DNA of 64,000 nucleotides. It comes from Arctopsyche grandis. Taxonomy: Eukaryota > Arthropoda > Insecta > Trichoptera > Hydropsychidae. How positions within the stretch are numbered: the stretch's first letter is position 1; every line of letters starts with the position of its first letter. Where the stretch lies: assembly GCF_051622035.1 (NCBI RefSeq), contig NC_135362.1, forward strand, positions 6,885,501 to 6,949,500. The letters run 5' to 3'. Below, piece by piece: positions 30,507 to 43,076 of this stretch. The notes beneath the pieces are model-generated. The model had not been told where the DNA came from, did not search any database, and worked only from the letters and a program-made list of their open reading frames with translations. A program made the translations under genes and the position numbers.

Positions 30507-33500
30507 ATGAGGATCCCTGTGAAATATTTGAAAAATCGCGTTTGCAATTTGGGAATGGCTGGTCTAGTTACCGCCGTTTTTGGAATCGTCATGGCTTTCT
30601 ATGGATTTCCAAAAATCATACGCAGTCAAATAGATCAGGTAACGTTTTGGACTATTTCAACGCTTTCATTTTGAGTTGGATACATTTTGGAGTAGTTTAT
30701 ATGTGATTAGTTAGGTTGTAGGGGCTAAATCAGTTATTGATGTTGTGTACGATTGAAATTGAAACAACTTACTAGTTGTTGATAAAACTTTTCTATGTAT
30801 GTATGTATGTACAAGGATCATACATGCATAAATATGTACATAAATATATACATATGTATGTATATAGTTTTTCCAAATGAAACTTGCTGAAACGAATGTA
30901 GTTTTTTTAATTGCAACTTTACGGATCGTTTTTAAAATTAAAAAAAAACTGAAGTTATAAAATGCAGCAATACTTGCAGTACTAATATACATATATGTAC
31001 ATACTGTTTACTGTTATTGTATTTTATTAATTAAATTTACATGTGTATAATTTATAAAGTTTTTTCATTATTTATGTAGGTTTGTTCAATTATCAAATTA
31101 TACAATATTTATAAAATCAAAAATAAATAAACAAGAAATCGTTTTAAAAAGTCGGAATGTAAAGAAATTCAATCAATTAAATGATGTAGCAATCGCAGTA
31201 AGAATTCAATTGGTATATGAGAAGTAAAATCATCCAATCGAATATATGTAATTACAAGGTTTTTTTCAGCTCCATGTTATACGTAAAAAGTACTTTTATT
31301 TATATTAACAAAAATCAGAAGCAGTAATCGGTGGATATTAGGTTGGATAGGATCACTGAAAAGCTTTCTAATTTTGGCTTACATTACACGGAATGTATTT
31401 ACATATGTACATATATGTTAAAAAAATAAAAATCAGTACTTTTCTTAGAAATTCCAAGGTTTTCCAATAATGTGACAAGTTAATATATGTAAAAGTTTTA
31501 TAATAATGTAAATAGTTCTTGGATGATTGTTGTTATTAAATATGAGCTTTATATTTAATAACAATCATACTTGATTATTGTTTAATTTTTGATTAAGTGA
31601 CGATATCACGTGAAAACAAATGAACGAGGAGCCATTTTGAAGACACGGCCATTTTGTGTGAAAACGTTAATTAAAATTTGATTTTTGATCCCCAAAACAA
31701 TTGAATCTCAATTTATATAATTCAAATATTATTTTATCGTGAGTGGAAATTCAACTGTAATAATAAATAATCGAGCTATGTTTTAATCTTTATTCATTTG
31801 GTAAATTTTTTGATTTTGATTTTTAAATGCTTTTTATTATTACTAAATTATGTTCACAATATATCTTATATCTATTTTAATAGCTACTGATCTACTGATC
31901 ATTTTCTATTTTACAATTTTAATTTAATTTTTTTAGTAATCATAGTATTATATTAATCTAATCTTAATGTACAGCAAATAGGAAAAAGAGCTCAAAAACC
32001 TATTTACAATTCTTATAAATGCTCATAATACATCTAATACATAATATTAATTAAAGACTCTCTAAAGTCGATGACCTAAAGCAGGTTGTGTTTAGGTAAT
32101 CTGTGTTTATATCTGAAGGGTAGAGACATTGTTGGTAATTTTATTCTGTAAAGATTTAATATGAAACGCGGAATAAAATGTCGATTATTCACTTTGCGGT
32201 AATTGTGAAAATTCTTAAGCAAACGTGACAATTCAATCCACGTTGAGAACATTGTAGGTATACATACATATATCGTATGCATTTCTTAAACACAATGTCT
32301 GAAGGAAACCGGTAATTGTCTATTCGATCGGATGCGGACAATTATCAAATCGGATTATCAGCATCCCAGCAACACGGTCAATGTTGAATCGTTTGCATTG
32401 TTCTTGACAAGTGTGCAATTTTTTTTAAATGTCTTTTAATTCCCTAGCGTGCATATGTTGTAGATGGACAATTGCAAATAAAATATATGTATGTACTTCG
32501 ACAAGAAACTATGTAAATAACGCCTGTATTATATGCAAATATTTCTATCCAATAACGCATCGTCTTTATATATAAATAATGATATAATAGTTCAGGGGCT
32601 ATAACCTAGAAAGAAGATGTTGTTATTATTAATATTATGAAATAAATGATTAATGTATATAAAATTGAAAGTGTGTTTCTATTTTTGAACGGGGTTTAAT
32701 CTATCAGAGTTTGCTGGTTTTTAAACTGCTCCATACAAATTTGCCACTTCAAAAATTCATTATAATAAACCATTCCCGTTTTCCATTCTTTAAAACGTAC
32801 TGTTTTTTCATAATTATATGCAGTGTGGATCGGTGGTTGCGTTTATGTTTAGCATCGAGAGGTTCTGGGTTCGAATCCGTGCTAATCTTTAATACTGCTG
32901 GTTAGACTTGGATATTTGTGCTTCAAGACGATCGTTTCTTATCACAGTTTGCCAATTTATCTGATTTTCATTGAAACGGTTCCTCAAATTTGGCAAAAAT
33001 CATCCTACCTACTGTCACAAATATCTGAATTTGATTTATGTAAAAAAAGTAAAACTTTATGTACAAGTCTAAATTCATAGATGTCTCTATGGATTAATGA
33101 ATGAATTAATTAATTGTCAATTTCGTGTTCTGCAGGCTTTCGCAATAAAGCGAATTATGTAATAAAACTGAGTTCGAATCAGTCAAAATCTCGAATTCGA
33201 ATTTTCGCATGATAACAAAACTTAATCTATTGTTACTACGTACATAGATACATAGAAGTAAAATCTACAATGTTTGCAATTAATTCTGTAGGAAGGCGAT
33301 TGGGGTTAACCTGTTAGGCCTTTCTGGTATATATATATATATATCTATGTATGTAAAAATTAAAATAAAATAACACAAACTGTAAGGCCTTTCTGGAATA
33401 TATCTAAGTAAAATAAAATAAAAATAAAGTGGATATTAAATTTTTATAACTAGGTAACATAATCGTATACAAGGAAGTTTATCATTTTCTTCAAATTCCC

Positions 33501-36500
33501 GGAATCAATTTTCCATACAAAGTATGTTTATATGTAGAATAATTAAATGTATTTCTCATTATAAATCACAAAATTCCAAATATTTATTAACAGTTGATTT
33601 CTGACGATTAGACAAATTCCCAATTATAGTTGTAATATAGAGATAAAACTTTGATTTATGTAAAATTTGTAAAACTTTATGTAGTAGTCTAAATCCATAG
33701 AAGTCTCAATGGATTAATTAATTAATTAATTGTTAATTTCGTGTTATCCAGCCTCTTGAAATACAGTGATTGATTCAAAAATACTGCAATTTTTGTAATT
33801 GTGCCTTCTTGTCAGGTCTTCTTGGTATGTATATATATCATATGTAAAAAATAAAATAGAATTATTTCAATGACATAATGTACATATATAAAACCTTTGC
33901 CTTTAATTGTCACGTCTCTGCATTACATACATACATACGTTGAATTGTACAAAATATACAATTTGCATGGTCACTACTGGTCAATACGAGTCACCGAACT
34001 TTTCGATTTCCCTGTGAAGTGTTTATCAACATTTTTTCACAATGATTTACGACATACATTTTGCAGACCTGAAAACGAACTTGTAGCTAGTATAAAAAAA
34101 GCTTCCAACATGCAATTTTATAATAGCACAACACTGGCAACATACATACTGCATATGCATAGATCAATACAATTTTTTTTATAAATACGAATTTAATTTT
34201 TCCACATGTATTTATGCATAGGTTGCCGAAAATAGATAGATAAGCATCGGATCCGAATTGTAATGCTATCGTCGTTGAATATCAATTTTTGTGTGTTCTC
34301 GATCTGGTTCACCGTTACGTATTCATAATTTCATGAAAAGTCAATGACAATTGTTGTGTTCTGTTCGCGACACGCAATACCTGTCCGGCCATTAATGAAA
34401 TCGCATTTTAAAAAACCATCAAATGTAAACACGAACATTTCAGTTCGACTCGGGCATAATTTGATCGATGGATCGTCGTCGTAATTCAGGTCAATCACGG
34501 ACAAAACGGAAAACACGATCGATTCTGTACACCCACGTATATTATATTTAATAACGATGTGTGCGAGATAAATTGAGCGTGAAAAAATGGTCGCAGAATC
34601 AAGGTAAACTGTGACAAAGGCCAGGTGTCGCATCGTTTCAGCGGAAAATTTGTTGAATTTTCATTTTTTTTCAAATTATTTATTTTCATGTAATTGTTAA
34701 TAGAATCAACTTTTGCTTGGTATATGATATTTTAATAAAAAAATTCATTGCTGAATATAAACGGGTGATGTCATCTAAAGTTGAGAAATATACATGTGAA
34801 TTTATTATGAATGCTTCTATAATATAAAAAAAAATAGTTAAACGAATGTCTTTGATTGAATAGGGTGAAAGGTGAATCGTCAAAGAAGCTCGCATTACTC
34901 GGCATTAAACTTGTCGTAAGTAACACAAGTACATATCTAGGTACTTCATATTTTAGTTTTTAAATGTATTCTCATTTATAATACGAAATTTATTCAGTTA
35001 TTATATTACAAATCTAATTAATCAGATAACAAACGTATGTACATGTTTCCAAGTATGCATAATGAGAGGAAAGTTCATCAAATTTTGAAACGTCAATTTT
35101 AATAATTTGAATTTATCCATATACTAGTGGTTTTACCGGGCTTTGCTAGGTATTAGTAATATAAACCGCTTAAAAATGGCTAATCTAATAGTAAACGTTA
35201 ATTAATTTTTTTATTAAATTTATTTGAATCGAAATAAAATAATATTTAAAGACGGTCAATTGGAAACGGTTTTTTTTATATATATAAGGGAATCGGTGCT
35301 GAAATCAGAATTGGAAAAGAAACACATCCGGATCCGGAACTGAAAAATAAATCGAGATCCGAAAAATAATCCGGATTTGGAACTGAAACAGAAATCCGGA
35401 TCCGGAACTGAAAAAGAAATCGAAACCCGGAACTGTAACAGGAATCCTGTTCCGGAACTGAAAAAGGAATCTGGATCCGAAACTGAAAAAAGAATCGGGA
35501 ACCGGAAATGAAAATGGAATCCGGATCCAGAACTGCAAAAAGGCATTGAAATCGATATCGATATTGTCGTCATAGAAAATTTGATTTTTTCGATAACATC
35601 ACGGATTCTACGAACCAAAACTTGCATATATGTATACCATACAGAGTCTCTTTCCAAAATATATATTTATTTATTTATTTAACATATTAGCCCAAGTGAC
35701 ATTACAGAGATCTCCAACGCGTCACTGTGGCCGGTCATTCAGTAAAAATAACATCATAACAGTAATAATAACTTATAAAAATAACAATATTGACACAACA
35801 TCATTAAAATCATAAAATCATAAAAAAAAAAAAACATAGATAAAGTAATAACAATCATTCATATTTAATAGGCAAAATCAACCACTGGCATTCCTCAATG
35901 TAGGTAGAGCCCGGATAACCAAGGTGCCGTTTATTGTTCAAATGTTGTAAATGCATTGTTAAACTTGTTGTTGTAAATGCACTTTTTTACAAAGCATTTA
36001 CAAAAATTGAACAATAAGCGGCACCTTGACTATCCGTACTCTATATATAGGCTAAGTAGAAAATCAAACTATAAGGATTTATTTATTTTTATAACAATTT
36101 TTGTAAATTGTCATATAAAATATCGATGCCATTATAAATATTGATGGAAGTGGTTAAGAAAAATCACCCGTTCTTATTAAATTCATTTAAATTATAAAAC
36201 AGAAATGTAAACATCAAGCTTTTTTGGAAAGAAAATATGGACCATTGGCTATGAGTTATTTTATGTATTATTTTAAGTGGGTACTTTAATTTGTGTAATT
36301 GGTCGCGTTGCTTGTACGAATGAAATTCGGAAAAAAGTAAAATCTTAGCTCAATAGAAAATTATGTGTAGTACCATCCTAGTATTTATGAACTAATATAC
36401 CAAATTCAGTGTTTCTAAGCTGAAAACCGTAGATTTTATTAACATGAAAATACAAAAATAAATAAAACATTAATATAAAATTACAAAATACATTTATCTA

Positions 36501-39500
36501 TATATGTATATTAAACCAGCAGTATAGCTCTGTAGCTACCGTGTACTGCCTTCAACTGAAGGGGCATGAGTTCAATCCTCGGCCCAATGTTTATGGTCAG
36601 ACCTTGGTTATGTGTCTCCAGGTCGATTGTTTCGTATCAGAGTTTGTTGATTTATCTGATTTCGTTGTTGAAACTGTTCTACCAAAATTGGCATTATGCT
36701 ACTGTTTCTCGCAATCTCGGATTTGTTGATTATCATAAATATGCCACCCATCTACAAACTCTAAAAATGTAGGTATTTCTCGAAAAAAATTGCTGTATGT
36801 ATATATGTATATTGAATTTGTCAATATATGTATGTCTTTTTGGTATTGTATTAAAAAATGTAATTGTAATTGTAAAGTGTTCGGAATAGTAAAATGGGCT
36901 TCATAGGTTGTACTCAAAGAAGTATTCTCGGCATAATGAGGATATATAGGAAACGGAATATGTGGGTGAGAAGTATGACAAGAGTAGTTGATATTGTAAA
37001 GAGAGTGAAGAGATTGAAATGGCAATGGGCGGGTCACGTGTCTAGAATGTATGAAAGGTGGACAAAATAAGTGCTGGAATGGTACCCGAAAATATGAAAG
37101 AAAGGCCGCAAGGAAGATGGTTGGATGAAATTAGAAAAATGTATGGGGTGATATGGATGAGAGTTTCAGCCATTCAGCAGTGGATATAAAATGGCTGTTG
37201 TTTCTCTACATTTCTTGAAATATGGGAATCAACGTTACGATCATTGTCAAACCAATATCAACCAATAACATCCCAGGGGTTGATTTTTGGGCTGGGTTCT
37301 GTAGGAACGATTATGCGTGCTAGCGTTTTTTAAAATATCTAAAGAAATATCTAAAGAAGTGCCTGCCTCTCTGTATGTTTGCGCCCTAAATTATGTATAG
37401 TTACATATTCATTCGAATCATTACAAGTAAGGGTGGGCTTAGGATCCAAACGGAAGGCCCAAGTCACTTCACAGCATTTATTAAACAATTCAAGAGGTCC
37501 ACACGGATCCACCACTCACTCCAGAGTTATCTGATCTACCGTGTGTACCTCTTTATAAAATCTTAAATCCATAGATGTCTCAATGGATTAATTATTTAAT
37601 TAATTGTTATTTCGTGTTCTTCAGCTTCTGGAAATACAGTGATTTATGTAATAATAAAAAGCTGCATTATTTGTGATTAATTGTCCAGGAAGGCACATTG
37701 GGGTCTTCCTGTCAAGCCTTCCTGGTATATACATATATATGTAAAAATAAAAAAAATAAAAAATAAAATAAAGGACAAGTTGCCCATCACATATACCCCG
37801 ATCCAGTAATGTGGTTCATTAATTAACTAGGCCAGTGGTTCTTAACCTTGTTGGAGGTACTGACCCCCACCAGTTTTCTTCCCTTCTTAATTGGAGAGAA
37901 CCCTTCTTAATTGGAATCCTTCGTAATTGGCTCCCGAATCATATGAGTCAGATGTGTGTCTTGACTTCCGCCGAACTCCTGAGACTGACTCACCGAACCC
38001 CTGGGGTTCGATCGAACCCAGGTTAAGAACCACTGGTCTAGGCACTTAAAGGTCTACCCTGGCGAAAATATTGTTTACACTCGCCCAGGTCAGTGAGAAT
38101 TCCAGGGTATCCTTTGTTCGGGCACTTACTGAGTCCCGTTAGCCTGATCCGGGGTCTCTGTTATTCACCCACGAATGCACTTAGACAGTGGATACTCTTT
38201 CTCATGTTCCCACGTTACAATATATTGAAATATTAATTAAACATCAGTTTAAAACTTTAACAATACTGTTACGTACGCCGTGGATTGAGCGAGTTGTACT
38301 TAGACCAACGGATATCTGTTATCGGTTAACTAAATGCATGCACTTACTTCCAAAGATTATATCTGGACTCTGCATTTAGGCTAAACAATGACCGTTATTA
38401 GTTAGTTCTCAGAATCGATACGGGAAGACCCAATGTCTTGGAAATACATATCCGAATACGTGACTATACAACAGGTAAACAGATTAGGCGTCCTGAGAGA
38501 TCTACCCTTTATAAGGCGGTACGTAGACGATATAATTGATTCTGGACGGAGCAGTGACCGTGCGTGTATCTCCTGAATCATCAATAAATGCTGTGAAACG
38601 ACTGTTGGCCTTTTACTTGGATCCTCCACCCACCCGTACGCAACAATACTATTAAACTATTGATGTAATCATTTATTTTAGAGAATAGCTTTAAAAAATG
38701 GCACCGAAGGATACGAGATGTGGAAAGATATGCCATTTCCGTTGACGTTCAAAGTGTACCTTTTCAATGTGACAAATCCTGAAGAAATTGTTTCCGGAAG
38801 CAAACCCAAACTACAAGAAGTTGGACCTTACGTATACGAGTAAGCTTTTCACTTAGAGTTTTTCCTCGAATAAACATTTAAGGAATTCCAGTATTCAATT
38901 TGGAAATGTAAATTAATTTGTATATATTTATCAGTGAACACAGATTTAAAGACAATGTCGTCAGAGAAGACATGGACACGGTAAGTTACGACCTTAAAAA
39001 GGTGTTAAAATTTAACGAAGAAAAATCAGCACCGTTCAAAGAATCCGATTTCGTCACGATTTTGAACATTGCCCTTATGGTAGTATAATTTATTTTATTG
39101 AAATATTTTACGCGGCAATTCATCTTTGAATTTTTATTATTTGTTTTAAACAGGGCATGGCTATAACTGCAAATGAATTAATGCCATCGATGATGTCAAC
39201 GGTTGATGGTATACTTCCATACTTGTTCGACAGTCCCTCGGATCCTTTCGTACGAGCTACGGTAGCAGATTTGTTGTTTAACGGAATTTTTATAAATTGC
39301 ACCAGCACTGATATGACGGTAGGTGAGTTTTTAAGATGACAATTCTAAAGCTGTTATAAAATATAACAATAAAAAAAATGGAATTAGCATAGTAAAAGGC
39401 GTTGATTATGGTTACAGCACTCGTTTGTCAAGGTATGAAGTCGAGATTACCACCGACGATTCGTGCCAGTGATGATGACAGTGGATTTTACTATTCCATG

Positions 39501-42500
39501 TTCAATCATGTAAGTATTGCCGTCACATTTCAGTGAAAAAGTGAACCAAGTACTTTTGGAGATGTGTCAAAAAAATTGATTGAATCTATGCATACGAAGT
39601 GGCTGATTTTTTTAGGTTGATCTCTTTATATGATTCGATTTGTATTTGATTTTTTTATTTGCGATATTTCCGTTAGATTCGTACCTGAATAAATCACCAT
39701 TGATTGAAATTAATGATTTTATATTTACATGCGTGTAAAATGTAAATATTGTATTATGACTACATATGTACTCGTCTATGTATTGGATCTATGCTGGAAT
39801 ACCTTTGCAATTTATTATTATAATATATGTATGTACATATGTTTATATGTTAGTGTGTAGATTCATTGTGAGATTTCATTTTATATTATTCTTATGATAT
39901 ATTGATTGTATTTATGAAAATGATGGATAGTTTTCTTATACATATGTAGATATGTCCGATTGCCATCATGACAGTATGAGAAAAAAAAATACTGTCTGTA
40001 TGCGATTTGTCGCGGAACTGTATATATAACATATACATATTTATATCATATATGTCAAATAATACAAAATAAATATTTATATTTAGGTCAAATAATAGAC
40101 ATGTCCGGTAGTAAAGATGAAGAGATAAAGAGACGTATGAAATTAGGATGAAGTGCATTTGGACGAATGAATGTTGTTTTTGAATAAAAAATGCCACTCT
40201 GCCGTTTTGCCAGTGATGACGTGATGACATTAATAAAATAAAATGAACGCCAAGATGCTACACAAAGTCCAATGTACTCAAAGATGTATGGAACGCTGTA
40301 TGCTCGGCATAACCAGGAAAGTGGGTATACACGTGGGTATAAATATGACAAGGTTAGTGGACATAGTGGGTAGAGCAAAGAGATTGAAATGGCGATGGGC
40401 GGGCCACGTGGCTAGAAGAATGGACGAAAGGTGGACAAAAGAAGTGCTAGAATGGTACCCGAAAGAATGCAAAAGGGTAAAAAGAAGACCACAGGGAAGA
40501 TGGGTCGAAATCACGAATATTTGTAGGGTGAGATCGATGAGAGTTGCGTAAAATAGACGAGTGGAAGCGTGTTGGAGAGGCCTTCATCCAGCAGTGGATG
40601 TTGAGCGGCTGTATGATACGATGATGATTGTGATATGTATATCAATTTTTTAAAATTTAAATATGCATCTGAAATGTGGTAAATATATTTTTGATGAGTT
40701 AACAAAAGATTAGATTAAATTACAATCGGAGTAAATTGATTTTAAATTTATTATTTTTTCACATAAACATTGGTATATCAACAAAATTTATAAAATAATA
40801 AAAATACCACCACATTCCGATTTGTATTCAAAATCATACTGTTATAGCATTTTTATCACAAATAAGCGTTCGAATGTTTTTTGTAATATAGTTTTTATGC
40901 ATAATGGATTGTTTTATTTAAATATATGTATCTATATTGCTTATAAATTGCAATAAATTCTAGTAGAAAGATACTCGGACAGATTTTCGACAGAAATATA
41001 CATACATACAACTATCCATACTACAATATATCACAATAAAAAAAAGCATACGGATAAAGTTCCATCAAAATTTGATCATAAAGAGAAGAATCGCTAATAA
41101 GCTTTAAAAATTCATTATATGACTAGAGATTATACTGAAAATAAATTTCAATTTCAAAATTTATCTAAGCCTCGATGCATAAAATTTCACTTTATTCAAT
41201 TTAAACTTGTGGATAGATTTCGTATATATTGTGAGAATATTTGAAAGTCATTTTTCAATTTACCTAATCGCCTTATGTCGTCTACCAAATTTTCCCGAGC
41301 TTATTGTCAATATATATACATATATGTCAACATATGTATGTATACAGTATATATGTATGTACATTCGACAGATAAACGACACTTACGACGGTCCTTACAG
41401 CATCCACAGCGGCGTAATTAACGCCAATATGCTCGGAAATATCGTATCGTATAAGAATAAGAGCACTTTGGAAGAATTCGAAGGAGCTTGCTCGGATATG
41501 AAAGGAACAGATACGACCGTCTTTGCTCCCATAAACGAGTCCAACTATTCGAAAATCATTTATATATTTCAACCAGATATATGCAGGTATCGTTCTCGTT
41601 TGAAAAAATAAAAATTTGCATTTAACATTTAACTATACATGCATACTTTGCGCTCGCAGATCGATGTATGCGGAATTTATTGCGAAGAAGATGACTTTTG
41701 GCCTCCAGACGTTTCGATACGAGACTACGAAGATGGTGTTGGCATCTGGTGATACAAATCCGAAGAATAAATGCTTCTGCACCAAGTACATGTGTTTATA
41801 TTTTTATTTTAAAAATGACATACATATTTGTATTCAACATTTGTTCTTGTTTATATTTTAGAAATTGGAGTAGCGTTCATGACGGTTGTTCTTTGAATGG
41901 AGTGCAGAATCTTGAACCTTGTCAAAATGCTCCTGTCATTGTAAGCTTTCCGCATTTCTATTTGGCAGACCAGATCCTGAGGGATTACGTGGCTGAAGGT
42001 CTAAATCCGAAGAAGGAAGAACATGAAACTTTTGTCGAAATCGAACCCGTATGTTAAGGTTATGTTCATTTTTAAATCGTATTTTTGTATATGATTTAAT
42101 TAATTAATTATTTTTTGATATGAAGAAAACTGGTGCTGCTTTAAAAGGAGCAAAAAGGGTACAATTCAATATGGAATTACAGAAAATTGAAGCTATTGGA
42201 ATCCTGTCAGCGGTTGAACCAGGATTGTTTCCAATACTATGGATTGAAGAGGTATAACAATTTTGAAATCTACGTTGAGATTTGTTTGCAAACAGATCGA
42301 AAGATAAGTCTTTAAAAATTTGTTTGCCGTGTTTGTTGTATTCATCGCTTTCTTTTAAGGGTAAAAAATAATGTACTAGAGAGTATAGTCATAATATTTT
42401 GTTTAATAACAAGTATATTTAATAGTTTTAGTTTAATATGATTTTGAAATTGCATATCATATAAAAGAATTTTTCATTCGATAACAGATTCTCAGAAATG

Positions 42501-43000
42501 AAATTAGGAGATTTTTCTCTCGTAGCGTCTCTTGTTATGATAAATATCTAAGCCAGAGATCCTACGAGAGACTTTCTGCGAGATATTTCTAACTCAATGG
42601 TCATATCTTGCAAATTCTTATTTTAATTTATATTTCATTTTATTAAATTCCTTGTATATGATTATGTTACCTAGTTGTAGAAATTTTATATTTACTTTAT
42701 TTTAATTTAATTTTAAATAGATATATACCAGGAAGGCCTAACAGGTAAACCCCAATACGTCTTCCTAGACAATTAATTATAAACATTGTAGCTTTTATTA
42801 CATAAATCGCTGTATTTCGGGAGGCTGTAGAACGCGAAATTAGCAATTAATTAATCGAAACATCGATGGATTTATAGACATATATGGATTTAGACTTATG
42901 CATAAATTTTAACATACATATTGTACATAAATCAAACTCAGATATTTGTGACAAAGCAGGTAGGATACGTGTGATTCGTATTTGTATTAAAATATATATT

Positions 43001-43076
<76 letters not shown>

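Larger units (their letters stand above)
37430..38219 (+). mobile_element. LTR relic (subfamily A) carrying two nested insertions
   Basis: The outer parts (37430-37560, 37773-37832, 38036-38219) match the solo LTR at 2118-2460 in order, ending CCCACGTTACA. A SINE (37562-37772) and a hAT MITE (37833-38035) have inserted into it. It is an incomplete, old solo LTR fossil without internal genes. Confidence 0.75.

Noticed and set aside
32820-32885. Possible tRNA gene (A and B boxes)
   Set aside because: The B box is good but acceptor-stem pairing is not visible and the sequence continues into the SINE body shared with other copies.
35256-35657. 133-codon minus-strand frame with Phe/Ser/Gly-rich repeats
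   Set aside because: It is the translation of the 24-bp minisatellite; unit length is a multiple of three, which keeps the frame open. No start context or domain.
40243-40551. 102-codon frame as a candidate host gene inside the CD36-family intron
   Set aside because: Its LKWRWAGHVARR and GRW motifs identify it as a LINE protein C terminus, with a second decayed copy at 36878-37195.
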